In this document: piece after piece, positions 1 to 8,771 of the stretch
Layout: each line of letters begins with the position of its first letter
Position numbering within the stretch: position 1 is the stretch's first letter
NCBI GenBank assembly: GCA_963540505.1
Contig: CAUTMV010000001.1
Coordinates: 1 to 64,000 of the forward strand
Source: Wolinella sp963540505
GTDB lineage: Bacteria; Campylobacterota; Campylobacteria; Campylobacterales; Helicobacteraceae
DNA length: 64,000 nt
Direction of reading: 5' to 3'
Notes under the pieces: generated by a model
Told to the model about the DNA's origin: nothing
Seen by the model: only the letters and a program-made list of their open reading frames with translations
Databases searched by the model: none
Program-made: the position numbers and the translations under genes

Positions 1-11
1 AGATTGCCTGC

Positions 12-1433
12 TTATGCGAGACCTTTTAGCATTCCGATCATAGTCATGGGCTTAAGCATATAGACTTTCATAATCCAGTAGATCCATCGTGGCTGCGTAG
101 GATCGAGCGGGAATGAGGGTCTAGGCTCTTTATTCCAGTCAAATTCAAGCATCGCCACGCGACCGTAATCAACGATGAGTGGGCATACGGTGTAGCCGCC
201 ATATTGTGCGGTGGGCTCCTTGCCTTCCATGACGCTGATGAGGTTCTCTACGAGCACGGGAGCTTGCTTGCGCACGCTTCCGCCTGTTTTGCCCATGGGG
301 ATTCCCGCGGAGTCGCCAAGCCCAAAGACATTTTTATACACGGGGTGCTGCAATGTCTCTTTGGTAAGCTCCATCCAGCCCCCAGCAGCGGCACTTCCCT
401 TTTTCCATGAGAGCGCGGAATCTTTGAGGACTTTGGGCGCGTGCATAGGAGGTGTGATGTGGATAAGATCATAATCAAGCTCGACGCGATCTTTGTGCGT
501 AATCATCTCATGCTCGCCCAAAACGGGGTCAAAATCGCCCTTAGTTGTGTAGGTATGCTCAAAAGTTGCACGTTTTGCTGAGGGGTCAATCTCAATTAAA
601 TTATGGCGGAATCGCCACTCCATTCCTTTCTCTTTGTAGAGCTCCTCAATCATCGCGGCATACTCTTTGACACTGAACATTGCACCGCCATTGGGGAGGA
701 AAATGGTTTTGATTTTGTCGTGTTTCCCCTCTCTTCTCGCGTAGTCATCGATTAAGAATTGGATTTTCTTAGGTGCGCCGCCACATTTAATGGGCGTTGC
801 AGGGTCGGTAAATAGCCCTGTGCCCCCATGCTCGACGAACTCTTGGATCTGTGCGAAAGCCTTTTGACTGCCAGAGAGCGTATAGACGGAGGTAATTCCG
901 TTACGACCGACATCTTCTTCGCTAAGACCATTAATCATCGAATAGTCCGTCTCGCACCCTGTCGCGACGACGAGATAGTCATAGTCAATTTTCTGCCCTG
1001 ATGTGGTGGTTACAGAGTTGTTATCCGCATCAATTTCGCTCGCATACTCCTTAATCCACTTCACACCGCTAGGAATCAGCCCCGCACGGTCATACGTTAC
1101 GTCATCAGGACCATAAACGCCACTTGCAATGAGCGTATATCCGGGCTGATAATCGATCTTCTCCGCTCCGTCAATAATGGTGATGTCCGGGTCGCTAAGT
1201 GCCCTATTCAGGCGCGCGGCGACACTAATTCCCCCAAGACCTGCGCCGATAATGACGATTTTGCCCTTTGCATTGCTAGCTGCGCGCGCTGTGTTGCTCG
1301 CATTTGGCAAGGTCAATGCCGCGCTCCCGAGTCCGAGAATCTTAAGCGCGTCCCGTCGGCTGATTCCCGAGTTTTTCAGCTCTTTATCCAGTTCATTTAG
1401 AGCCTCTTGCAATTCTTTATCTACTGAAGTCAT
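12..1433 (-). CDS. sqr: Tat-exported sulfide:quinone oxidoreductase-like flavoprotein
   Basis: This 473-residue FAD-dependent pyridine-nucleotide-disulfide-fold protein probably oxidises sulfide at the outer face of the inner membrane and passes electrons to quinone. A twin-arginine signal is visible (RR at 26-27, then a hydrophobic run), followed by the FAD-binding GAGLGG at 63-68. Cysteines at 160 (ATGCE), 217 (the SQR-typical IKCGGAPK context) and 417 (TVCPLIVDYGR) are candidates for the redox pair and its neighbour. The C-terminus is amphipathic and methionine-rich, which fits monotopic membrane attachment. The ATG follows a clear AAGGAAGG ribosome site and the stop lies inside the window. 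Flavocytochrome c sulfide dehydrogenase flavoprotein is the main alternative, but the CGGAPKK context favours SQR. No partner cytochrome is adjacent. Confidence 0.82.
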   Translation of the reverse strand: MTSVDKELQEALNELDKELKNSGISRRDALKILGLGSAALTLPNASNTARAASNAKGKIVIIGAGLGGISVAARLNRALSDPDITIIDGAEKIDYQPGYTLIASGVYGPDDVTYDRAGLIPSGVKWIKEYASEIDADNNSVTTTSGQKIDYDYLVVATGCETDYSMINGLSEEDVGRNGITSVYTLSGSQKAFAQIQEFVEHGGTGLFTDPATPIKCGGAPKKIQFLIDDYARREGKHDKIKTIFLPNGGAMFSVKEYAAMIEELYKEKGMEWRFRHNLIEIDPSAKRATFEHTYTTKGDFDPVLGEHEMITHKDRVELDYDLIHITPPMHAPKVLKDSALSWKKGSAAAGGWMELTKETLQHPVYKNVFGLGDSAGIPMGKTGGSVRKQAPVLVENLISVMEGKEPTAQYGGYTVCPLIVDYGRVAMLEFDWNKEPRPSFPLDPTQPRWIYWIMKVYMLKPMTMIGMLKGLA

Positions 1434-1719
1434 AGTCCTTCCTTTGTATTAATTTTTTGAATCCGAGGCTAGCTTATCATATTAATTTTTATTTATAACT
1501 TATTCAAGGCTAAAATTGTAATTTGTAATTTTTCGATTCTTGCGCAATACCGATTAAAAGGAATTTTTGTGATAAAAACTTTAAAAAATTTTTGAATATT
1601 CTTTTTAAGGAATCAGCTCCATAAAAGCCAAAAGAGCCATTGATTAAATGTTGATTTTGTGGGTAAAATGGACGCGAAATTAAACGTAGCGTGAAAATTA
1701 TTGTGATTTTGGAGGATTT
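1434..1719. promoter_or_regulatory. AT-rich divergent intergenic promoter region
   Basis: This 286-base gap separates divergent genes and is much richer in A and T than its flanks. On the minus strand a TATGAT-like -10 (plus-strand 1476-1481) lies about 40 bases before the SQR start. On the plus strand TTGATT (1640-1645), an 18-base spacer and TAAAAT (1664-1669) make a plausible sigma70 promoter for the symporter gene, which has the ribosome site GGAGG at about 1711. I see no operator-like palindrome. Confidence 0.4.
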
Positions 1720-2649
1720 ATGGAGCGTATCAATACCCTTTTCCCCGTGTGGGCGATCCTGTTTTCAGGTGTTGCTTACGTGATTCCCGAGATTTTTATC
1801 CCGCTTAAAGAGATGATTGTGCCGCTGCTTGGGTTCATTATGTTTTGTATGGGTATGACACTGTTGCCTAAGGATTTTAGAGAGGCGTTGGTGCGTCCGA
1901 AAGTGATTTTGTTGGGAATCGCCCTTCAATTTGCCATCATGCCCCTAGGTGCGTATGTTATCGCCCATCTTTTGGGATTTTCCACGCTTTTGGTCGCGGG
2001 ATTTATCCTTGTGGGGACGGCTCCGGGCGGGACAGCGTCGAATGTTATGACGTTTTTAGCGCGCGGTGATGTCGCGCTTTCCATTACGCTTACGGCATGT
2101 TCGACGATTCTTGGAATCGTGCTTACCCCCTACCTTACGCTGTTTTTGACCAAAGAGGTCATCGAAGTCAACGCACTCGCCATGCTTGTGAGCATCTTAA
2201 AAATGGTCTTCTTCCCTGTGGCGTTAGGCGTGCTTGCCAACACATTTGCAGGCAAAAAGCTTGAGAGGCTCAAGCGCACGCTCCCCACGCTCTCAATCAT
2301 AGGAATCGTCCTAATCGTCGCTATCGTCGTCGCGCTTAATCGCGAGCGCCTTCCCGAAGTGGGCGCGTCTGTATTTTTGGGAGTTTTATTACACAATGGA
2401 ATCGGGCTTTTGCTCGGATATTTTTTAAGCAAAATGATGGGCTTTGATGAGAAGATTGCGCGCACGGTGTCTATTGAGGTAGGAATGCAAAATTCCGGTC
2501 TTGCGGTAGCTCTTGCGGCTAAATATTTTGGTGCGCTGGCTGCGCTTCCCGGAGCGATATTTTCCGTATGGCACAACGTCTCGGGCTCACTGCTTGCGGG
2601 CTACTGGAGAAGTAAAAGCGAGGAAGATGACAGGGGCAACAAGGCTTGA
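1720..2649 (+). CDS. Bile acid:sodium symporter (BASS) family transporter
   Basis: This 309-residue inner-membrane protein has about nine or ten hydrophobic helices, matching the BASS/SBF family, which couples Na+ entry to uptake of an organic anion. Family hallmarks visible are the GMTL segment after the second helix, the GTAPGGTASNVMTFLARGD stretch near residue 107 and the EVGMQNSGLA motif near residue 252, which carry the sodium- and substrate-site residues. Bacterial members transport various organic acids, so the name does not mean bile acid is the substrate. A good GGAGG ribosome site fixes the ATG. The gene stands alone, divergent from the SQR-like gene and convergent with tRNA-Ile and rodA. 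Confidence 0.85.
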   Translation: MERINTLFPVWAILFSGVAYVIPEIFIPLKEMIVPLLGFIMFCMGMTLLPKDFREALVRPKVILLGIALQFAIMPLGAYVIAHLLGFSTLLVAGFILVGTAPGGTASNVMTFLARGDVALSITLTACSTILGIVLTPYLTLFLTKEVIEVNALAMLVSILKMVFFPVALGVLANTFAGKKLERLKRTLPTLSIIGIVLIVAIVVALNRERLPEVGASVFLGVLLHNGIGLLLGYFLSKMMGFDEKIARTVSIEVGMQNSGLAVALAAKYFGALAALPGAIFSVWHNVSGSLLAGYWRSKSEEDDRGNKA

Positions 2650-2715
2650 TTTGAGGCAAAATTAGCGGGAATCGGCTCGGGAATCACGCGTGTCTGAACA
2701 CGAACTCATGAAGTG

Positions 2716-2792
2716 TGGTGGGTCCTGTAGGACTTGAACCTACGACCAATCGGTTATGAGCCGAGTGCTCTAACCAGCTGAGCTAAGGACCC
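2716..2792 (-). tRNA. tRNA-Ile2 (anticodon CAU, lysidine type)
   Basis: The minus strand folds into a full 77-base cloverleaf with GGGTCCT pairing to AGGACCC, discriminator A and an encoded CCA. The anticodon is CAT. The TTAGCTCAGCTGGTTAGAGC D-arm and the TTGGTCG variable region match tRNA-Ile2 (read as kAU after lysidine modification by TilS) better than elongator or initiator Met. Its first ten bases overlap the end of rodA on the same strand. Confidence 0.85.
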
Positions 2793-3895
2793 CTGCCCAA
2801 AGAGGCGAAATTATACATAAAGTTGAATCTGAAAGCAAGCAGGTTTTCTAAGATTCCAAAGAGGATCATAAAGGTAACAAAACTGCTCCCGCCGTAGCTA
2901 AAGAGCGGCAGCGGAAGCCCGACTACGGGAGCTAATCCGATCGTCATAGCGATATTGACCGTCGCGTAGATAAAAATAAGCAGCGAGAGCGACGTAGAGA
3001 CGACCCGCAGGAGATGATCGGCTTTGCTGGTGAGGCTTAGCGAGAGCAGGTGTAGAGCGAGCGAGAGATAGAGGATAATCAGCACGAGCGCACCCCAAAA
3101 TCCCAAACGCTCCACGTAATAAGCAAAGATAAAGTCGCTGGTGGCGATGGGGAGGAATTTTAGCTGAGCTTGCGTCGCTTCGTCTTTGGATTTGCCCGAT
3201 AGCCCGCCCGAGCCGATTGCGATGATGGATTGCTGCACGTGATAGCTTGGCTTTTCGCTGAGAAAATCGGTAATTCGCTTGCGCTGATAATCGTGCAGAT
3301 TGGAGTAGAGCAGAGGCGAGGCGATCCCTAGCGCGAGTAGGATACTTAACCAAATCTTATAATGCACACCGACAAAAAAGAGCACGCCAAGTCCCGTCAG
3401 TAGTAGCACTAAAGCCGTGCCCAAATCAGGCTGCTTCAAAATAATAACAAAGGGAAGCAGAATGTAAAAACTGAGCTTCAAAAAGCTCTTCCAGCCATAG
3501 CCCTCTTTGGGCGGGGGCATTTGATAGATGAGATAGGCGAGCATGAGGACGAACGCGGGCTTCATCAGCTCTGAGGGCTGGAGCGTGAAGTGAATGAGTG
3601 GAATCTCAATCCACCGCTTCGCTCCGAGCTTAGTCGTGCCGAAAAACTCCACCGAGAGGAGCAAAAGGATATTAATCCAATAAAAAAAGGGAATGCTCCA
3701 TGCGAGCTTGCGAATGGGGATAAGGAAAGCGACGATAAAGGAGGCGATTCCCAACAGAACGTAGGCGGACTGTTTATCCGCCAGTCGCTCGTTGATTTCG
3801 CCGATGAGGACGTAAGAAATGATCACAAGCGGAAGAATCATCGCGGGGATTAGCAGATCAAAGTGTGTTAAAATCCTGCGATCAATGGTAAGCAC
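2783..3895 (-). CDS. rodA: Rod-shape peptidoglycan glycosyltransferase RodA
   Basis: This SEDS-family polytopic inner-membrane protein polymerises lipid II with a class B PBP during lateral wall growth. Ten or so hydrophobic segments are visible, with SEDS signatures LQPSELMKPAF, LKQPDLGTALV, the QQSIIAIGSGGLSGK loop and the C-terminal GLPLPLFSYGGSS. An in-frame TTG lies 30 bases upstream, but only the GTG at 3895 has a ribosome site (AAGGA eight bases ahead), giving 370 residues. The TAG stop falls inside the 5' end of tRNA-Ile, so the two genes share ten bases. It is divergent from the pseudouridine synthase gene, an arrangement also found near C. jejuni mrdB. Confidence 0.93.
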   Translation of the reverse strand: MLTIDRRILTHFDLLIPAMILPLVIISYVLIGEINERLADKQSAYVLLGIASFIVAFLIPIRKLAWSIPFFYWINILLLLSVEFFGTTKLGAKRWIEIPLIHFTLQPSELMKPAFVLMLAYLIYQMPPPKEGYGWKSFLKLSFYILLPFVIILKQPDLGTALVLLLTGLGVLFFVGVHYKIWLSILLALGIASPLLYSNLHDYQRKRITDFLSEKPSYHVQQSIIAIGSGGLSGKSKDEATQAQLKFLPIATSDFIFAYYVERLGFWGALVLIILYLSLALHLLSLSLTSKADHLLRVVSTSLSLLIFIYATVNIAMTIGLAPVVGLPLPLFSYGGSSFVTFMILFGILENLLAFRFNFMYNFASLGRGP

Positions 3896-3975
3896 GCCGC
3901 GAATCCTTGCTCGTGTGGGAATCAAAAGTAGCCGATTCTATCCAAAAAATCACAAAATCCATAAAGAATGCCAAG

Positions 3976-4995
3976 ATGACCGATAATCAAACGTCGCCAC
4001 AGGAGTATGTTCTCCATAATGCAAATCAGGGACGGCTGGACGCTGTTTTGAGCGCGGCTTTAAGCGAGAGTCGCAATCAGATTGAGCGACTGATTGCAAA
4101 CGGGCATGTGATGATTGATGGCAAAGTGGCGCAAAAAGGGGGCATGAAGCTTGTGGGGGGCGAGGAGCTGAGGGTTTGGATTCCTAAACCTATCCAAGCG
4201 AGTGCAGGGGAATATGAGGTGGATTTTGACGTTGAGGTGCTTTTTGAGGACGATTCCCTGCTGGTGCTAAATAAACCCCCGCGCGTGGTCGTCCATTCCG
4301 CTCCGAGTGTCAGAGAGGCGACACTTGTGGAGTGGCTTAGGAATCGGGGCACGCCGCTTTCAAACATTAACGGCGAGGAGCGGTGGGGAATCGTGCATCG
4401 GCTCGATAAAGAGACGAGCGGAGCGATCGTCGTTGCGAAAAATAATGAGGCGCACATCGCGCTAAGCAGGCAGCTACAGGATAAAAGCATGGGGCGTTAT
4501 TATCTCGCGCTTATTGATTGCCCGCTTAAGGAGAATCGGCTTGTTGAGTGCGCTCTGGGGCGCAGTCCTGCGAATCGCCTTAAGATCACAAAAATCACGC
4601 ATGGACGCTACGCAAAGAGTGCTTTTGTGAAGCTTTGCGAGAGTGCGGATCGCTCTTGTGAGCTCATCGCGGCGAAACTATTTACGGGGCGAACCCATCA
4701 GATTCGCGCGCATTTGGAGCTTTTAGGGCGGCATATATTAAACGATTCCCTCTATGGGTATGCAAAAGAGCCCTTTTCGCGCGTATTTTTGCATGCCTAT
4801 TTGCTCTATTTGCGCCACCCAATGACGCTTGAGACGATGTTTTTTAAAGCCCCGCTTTTTGAAGATATGCTAGGATATTTGGAACGAAATTTCCCTACGG
4901 AGTTGCTTGATGAAGGACTTTCTCCCGATAGCATTGTGGAGCGTTTTGATGTTTTTGATGAGCGGGTGCGCAATGGAGGGGTTTGGGGCTCGTGA
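3976..4995 (+). CDS. RluA/RluD-family rRNA or tRNA pseudouridine synthase
   Basis: This cytoplasmic enzyme of about 339 residues isomerises uridine to pseudouridine in structured RNA. An S4-like RNA-binding module occupies roughly residues 15-70 (RLDAVLSAAL to GEELRVWIP). The catalytic domain follows with HRLDKETSG at 141-149, where Asp144 is the expected nucleophile. The LFTGRTHQIRAHL motif closes the family signature. The start is uncertain: this ATG follows AAGATG, another ATG lies eight bases upstream in a different frame, and the frame stays open further upstream. The last 86 bases overlap the lipoprotein gene behind it, implying co-translation. Which RNA position it modifies cannot be read from sequence. 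Confidence 0.85.
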   Translation: MTDNQTSPQEYVLHNANQGRLDAVLSAALSESRNQIERLIANGHVMIDGKVAQKGGMKLVGGEELRVWIPKPIQASAGEYEVDFDVEVLFEDDSLLVLNKPPRVVVHSAPSVREATLVEWLRNRGTPLSNINGEERWGIVHRLDKETSGAIVVAKNNEAHIALSRQLQDKSMGRYYLALIDCPLKENRLVECALGRSPANRLKITKITHGRYAKSAFVKLCESADRSCELIAAKLFTGRTHQIRAHLELLGRHILNDSLYGYAKEPFSRVFLHAYLLYLRHPMTLETMFFKAPLFEDMLGYLERNFPTELLDEGLSPDSIVERFDVFDERVRNGGVWGS

Positions 4996-6148
4996 GGCAC
5001 TCAGCGACGAGCTCCCGCGCGTAGGAGCGATGAGGAGTATTGCCGATGTTAGTTCGGTGGCGTTTGAATGGGATTTGGTGAACGATTCCCGCGTAGATGG
5101 ATACTATCTCTATCGCAGAGAGACGAGTGATGTGGAGTTTCTCCGTGTGGGGCGCGTCGATTCCCGCTTTGGAGCGCATTATGTCGATAGGGGGCTAAAG
5201 CCAAACACGCAATACCTTTACAAAATCATCACTTACAATAAGGCAAGCAATATGATTTCGCACGATAGCGACGTGATTGAGGTGCAGACGCTTTCGCTCG
5301 CGCCGCTCTTGTTTGCAAAAGCCATGAGTGGCTATCCGCGTAAGATTAAGGTGCTGTGGGCTCCGCATGCCGATCCGCGCGTGAGCGGATATGTGATTGA
5401 GCGCGAGGATAGGGGAGAGTGGCGCAGTGTGGGGGAGGTCGATTCCCGCCTTTTGGTCGAATACCTCGACACGGAACTGGAAGATGGCAAAGAGTATCAA
5501 TATCGTGTGATTCCTCGCACGCATGATAAGGTTTTGGGCACACCAAGCGAGATTTTGCATGCGAGCACCAAGCCAAAGCCGCCGATAGTTACGGGAATCA
5601 AAGCTACGACAGAACTTCCTAAACGTATCGAGCTTGCGTGGAATCCCAGTCGACAAAGCGATGTAATTTCGTATAAACTCTACCGCTCTACGCGCGATGA
5701 TCGCGGATTCTCCGAGCATGCGACGCTAAAGGGCGAGACGCAGTTTAATGACGTGATTGATGCAGATGGCAGAGAATATTTCTACAAAGTGAGCGCGGTT
5801 GATACGGACGGCATTGAGAGCCTATTGCAGGAATTGCCCGTTAAAGGGCGCACACTCCCGCTTCCCGTTGCGCCGATTATTGAGTATGCGCGTATTGAAA
5901 ACGAACAGGTGGTGCTGCGCTGGGCGGCGACCGATCCGCGGGGCATGGAGTATGTCGTCTATAAGCACGAGGGAAGTTTGTTTGGCAAAAGCGAGCGGTT
6001 TATCTCCGTCAAGGAGCTTCAATTTTATGACAGAGAGGTCTCTGCGGGTGAGAAATATCGCTACTGCGTGGCAAGTGTCGATGAGAACGGGCTGGAATCT
6101 AAGTGCAGCGAAGAGATCATCTTATATCTCCCGCAAGAGGCGCGCTAA
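4910..6148 (+). CDS. flpA: FlpA-like lipoprotein with fibronectin type III repeats
   Basis: This 412-residue lipoprotein has a type II signal ending LMSGC, with the acylated cysteine at residue 20. It contains about four fibronectin type III-like repeats marked by recurring phrases such as DGYYLYRRE, SGYVIERED and SYKLYRSTRD, and by the NTQYLYKI, GKEYQYRV and GREYFYKV strand ends. In C. jejuni the equivalent gene (Cj1279c, FlpA), in the same order before trmB, is a fibronectin-binding adhesin. Here the function may simply be envelope-related, since the surrounding genes build and split the cell wall. GGAG seven bases upstream supports this ATG, which lies inside the preceding gene. Confidence 0.82.
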   Translation: MKDFLPIALWSVLMFLMSGCAMEGFGAREALSDELPRVGAMRSIADVSSVAFEWDLVNDSRVDGYYLYRRETSDVEFLRVGRVDSRFGAHYVDRGLKPNTQYLYKIITYNKASNMISHDSDVIEVQTLSLAPLLFAKAMSGYPRKIKVLWAPHADPRVSGYVIEREDRGEWRSVGEVDSRLLVEYLDTELEDGKEYQYRVIPRTHDKVLGTPSEILHASTKPKPPIVTGIKATTELPKRIELAWNPSRQSDVISYKLYRSTRDDRGFSEHATLKGETQFNDVIDADGREYFYKVSAVDTDGIESLLQELPVKGRTLPLPVAPIIEYARIENEQVVLRWAATDPRGMEYVVYKHEGSLFGKSERFISVKELQFYDREVSAGEKYRYCVASVDENGLESKCSEEIILYLPQEAR

Positions 6149-7308
6149 TGCCCCATTTCATCGCCTCAAAAATCGTGCACCCGAGCTATCCTTTGAGCGT
6201 GGATGGGTATTGCTTTAGCGATTTGTTACGCAATCTCGACTACTCCAGCGAAGAGCTCGTGCGCGTGCTCCACGAGGGGAGGGAGTTTTTCTTGCGCATT
6301 AAATATCGCGTAAAAGAGGGCGATATTTTGGTGCGTTTTGATAAAAGCACGCGGATTTCGCCTGTGGGAATCATCAAAAAAGCCCTGCGCCTTTTTGCGC
6401 AAAAAAGTGAAGCAAAAATCCTATCTAGCAACCTTAATAGTGTCGATTCCCCGAGACAGAGGAGCGAGAGCCCATTTTTAAAAACCCCTGATTCCTTCAT
6501 GCGGCTTTTGGAGCGAAATTATTGGCTTGAGATCGGCTTTGGGAGTGGGCGACATCTGCTACATCAGGCACAAACGCACAGGGACAGGGAGTTTATCGGG
6601 CTTGAGATCCACACGCCCAGCATTGAGCAGGTGCTACGTAGGATCGAGCTTATGGGGCTGGATAATATCTCAATTGTCTCCTATGACGCGCGCGTGTTTT
6701 TGGAGCTGCTTCCTTCAAATTCGATTGAGAGAGTTTTTATTCATTTCCCCGTCCCGTGGGACAAAAAGCCCCATCGACGCGTCTTTAGTGCGCCCTTTTT
6801 GAGCGAGGTTTTGCGTGTTTTAAAAAAGGGCGGAAGTCTTGAGCTTAGGAGCGATAGTTTGGAGTATTTTCATTTTGTAACTTCGCTGCTCTTATCGCGC
6901 GAACATGTGGAATTTTGTGTGCGAAAGAACAGGGACGCGGCGATTGCGAGCAAATATGAAGAGCGGTGGAGGCGGCAAAATAAGGACATTTATGACCTTT
7001 TGCTGCACAATCACGAGGTGAGCGAGGAGCGCGCGCGCGGATTTTCTTTTGCTTTTCCTGAAATTCGCGCCAGGAGTGCGGAGATACAAAAGGAGATCCA
7101 TGAGCGGTGGTTTGTCAATCTTGAGTATCGCTATGCCTCTGAAAATGGCGATAAAATGGCGTTTAGAAGCTCTTTTGGGGATTTTGCCTATCCGGAGAAA
7201 AAGTATATTTGGTGCGAGAGTAATCATGCGCGCTATTTCAATACCCCTCCGATTCCCACAGAGGCGAATCATCTCGCTCATAAGCGGCTTTGTGAGTGGC
7301 TCGCATGA
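6148..7308 (+). CDS. trmB: tRNA (guanine-N7-)-methyltransferase TrmB
   Basis: This 386-residue enzyme forms m7G46 in the tRNA variable loop using S-adenosylmethionine. The SAM site reads WLEIGFGSGRH (about 126-136) followed by the acidic FIGLEIH, and the family signature FIHFPVPWDKKPHRR is near residue 205. It is longer than E. coli TrmB because of an N-terminal extension of about 115 residues, which is usual in this phylum. The ATG overlaps the flpA stop as TAATG, so a longer upstream reading is unlikely. The stop overlaps ftsE as ATGA. Confidence 0.92.
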   Translation: MPHFIASKIVHPSYPLSVDGYCFSDLLRNLDYSSEELVRVLHEGREFFLRIKYRVKEGDILVRFDKSTRISPVGIIKKALRLFAQKSEAKILSSNLNSVDSPRQRSESPFLKTPDSFMRLLERNYWLEIGFGSGRHLLHQAQTHRDREFIGLEIHTPSIEQVLRRIELMGLDNISIVSYDARVFLELLPSNSIERVFIHFPVPWDKKPHRRVFSAPFLSEVLRVLKKGGSLELRSDSLEYFHFVTSLLLSREHVEFCVRKNRDAAIASKYEERWRRQNKDIYDLLLHNHEVSEERARGFSFAFPEIRARSAEIQKEIHERWFVNLEYRYASENGDKMAFRSSFGDFAYPEKKYIWCESNHARYFNTPPIPTEANHLAHKRLCEWLA

Positions 7309-7976
7309 GTAAAATCATCTCTGCATCAAAGCTCTATGTCGGCTACAAAAAAGAGGAATCGATCATCAGAAACGCTACGTTTTCTATCAAAAATAGGGAA
7401 TTTGTCTTCATTTCAGGTCCTAGCGGAAGCGGTAAAAGCACGCTCCTAAAAGCCTTATATGGCGCGCTTTGTGTGCATTCGGGTGCGCTTGAAGTGGCTG
7501 GGATCAAAATGGCAAACGCCAAACGCGCTCAGGTTGATTATCTGCGCCGTCATATCGGGATTGTATTCCAAGATTACAAGCTCATTAACGAATGGAATAT
7601 CGAAAAAAATGTCATGCTTCCCATGCTTATTAACGGCTTTTCGCGGGAATCGTGCCGCATTCAGGCAGAGCGTCTGCTCGCACATATCAAGCTCTCGCAC
7701 AAGGCGGCGAAATTTCCCGAGGAGCTGAGCGGAGGCGAGCAGCAGCGTGTCGCTATGGCGCGCGCGCTCGCGCATAATCCGCTTCTAATCCTCGCTGATG
7801 AGCCCACGGGGAATCTCGATGATTACTCCAGTGATGTGATTTGGAATCTCCTAAAAGGCGTGAATGAGCAGCTGGGAATTAGCGTCGTTGTTGTTACGCA
7901 CCGCATACCCGATAATCTCTCGCTATTTTATCGCCACCTCTATATCGAAGAGGGAGTGGTCTATGAGCTCTCTTAA
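7305..7976 (+). CDS. ftsE: Cell division ABC transporter ATPase FtsE
   Basis: This 223-residue ATPase couples ATP hydrolysis to activation of septal amidases through FtsX. Walker A GPSGSGKST lies at 38-46, the Q-loop at FQDYKLI, the signature motif LSGGEQQR near 141, Walker B LILADEPTGNLD directly after it, and the switch histidine at VVTHR. The ATG shares four bases (ATGA) with the trmB stop; the in-frame GTG nine bases upstream lies inside trmB and is rejected. ftsX starts inside its last 14 bases. Confidence 0.93.
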   Translation: MSKIISASKLYVGYKKEESIIRNATFSIKNREFVFISGPSGSGKSTLLKALYGALCVHSGALEVAGIKMANAKRAQVDYLRRHIGIVFQDYKLINEWNIEKNVMLPMLINGFSRESCRIQAERLLAHIKLSHKAAKFPEELSGGEQQRVAMARALAHNPLLILADEPTGNLDDYSSDVIWNLLKGVNEQLGISVVVVTHRIPDNLSLFYRHLYIEEGVVYELS

Positions 7977-8769
7977 GCACCATTTGTCGCTGATTATCCC
8001 GCTAATCGCGCTACTTTTTAGCCTTGAGAGTATTCTTTTGATTCATCGCGCACTCCTAAATTACGAGACGAATTTGGGCAAAAGCTACTCCATTATCATC
8101 GCCACACGGGATAAGCTTACTCTTGAGGGAATCGCGCGTGTGATCAAAGAGGCGAGTGCGCTTAAGGAGATCAGCCCCGATAGCGTTTTGAAGCGTCTGG
8201 GCGAGAATCTGCACTCGCTTGATATGCAAATGCTCAAAGGCTCCCTGCCGAAATTCTATTCACTTTCGCTCTCCTCTTTCCCTTCGCAAGCGCGTTTGGA
8301 AGCGATTGATGTCGCGCTTAGGAAAATTAGCGGAATCGAGCGCGTGGAATCCTTTGCAAAATCCCACGATCAGGTCTATCGCCTACTTTTGCTACTCAAA
8401 GGGAGCGTGATGGTTTTTGCCGCGCTCATATCGGTGATTAGTCTCTTGCTTATGGTAAAGCAGATTGAGATTTGGCGGTTTGAACACAGCGAAAGAATGG
8501 AAATCATGGGCTATTTTGGTGCGCCCTCATGGATGAGAAATGGTGTGCTTTTCCGCCTTGCCTTGGTCGATTCCGTGGTTGCCGCGTCTATCATCAGCGC
8601 GGGAATCGGCTATCTAAGTATCGATTCCCTCGCACTTAGCGTGCTCTCTGAAGCGGGAATCAGCCGCTCCATTTTTGCGCTTAAAGACGATTCTCTTACA
8701 CTTTTTTCCAGCGGTATTACCCTCTCGATTCTCTCGGTATGGACGGTAATCCTCCGTCCTAAAGGCTGA
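7963..8769 (+). CDS. ftsX: Cell division protein FtsX
   Basis: This 268-residue membrane partner of FtsE transmits ATPase-driven movement to a periplasmic amidase activator. Topology fits the family: an N-terminal helix near residues 8-25, a periplasmic domain of roughly 110 residues, then helices at about 145-170, 195-220 and 250-268. The region before 7963 in the same frame is ftsE read out of frame, so the ATG at MSSLKHHLS is the start. The gene immediately downstream encodes an EnvC-like protein, completing an FtsEX-EnvC set. Confidence 0.88.
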   Translation: MSSLKHHLSLIIPLIALLFSLESILLIHRALLNYETNLGKSYSIIIATRDKLTLEGIARVIKEASALKEISPDSVLKRLGENLHSLDMQMLKGSLPKFYSLSLSSFPSQARLEAIDVALRKISGIERVESFAKSHDQVYRLLLLLKGSVMVFAALISVISLLLMVKQIEIWRFEHSERMEIMGYFGAPSWMRNGVLFRLALVDSVVAASIISAGIGYLSIDSLALSVLSEAGISRSIFALKDDSLTLFSSGITLSILSVWTVILRPKG

Positions 8770-8771
8770 TT

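Noticed and set aside
2689..2702. CGTGT-CTGA-ACACG hairpin downstream of tRNA-Ile
   Set aside because: Five-base stem without a T-run on either strand; not enough for a terminator call.
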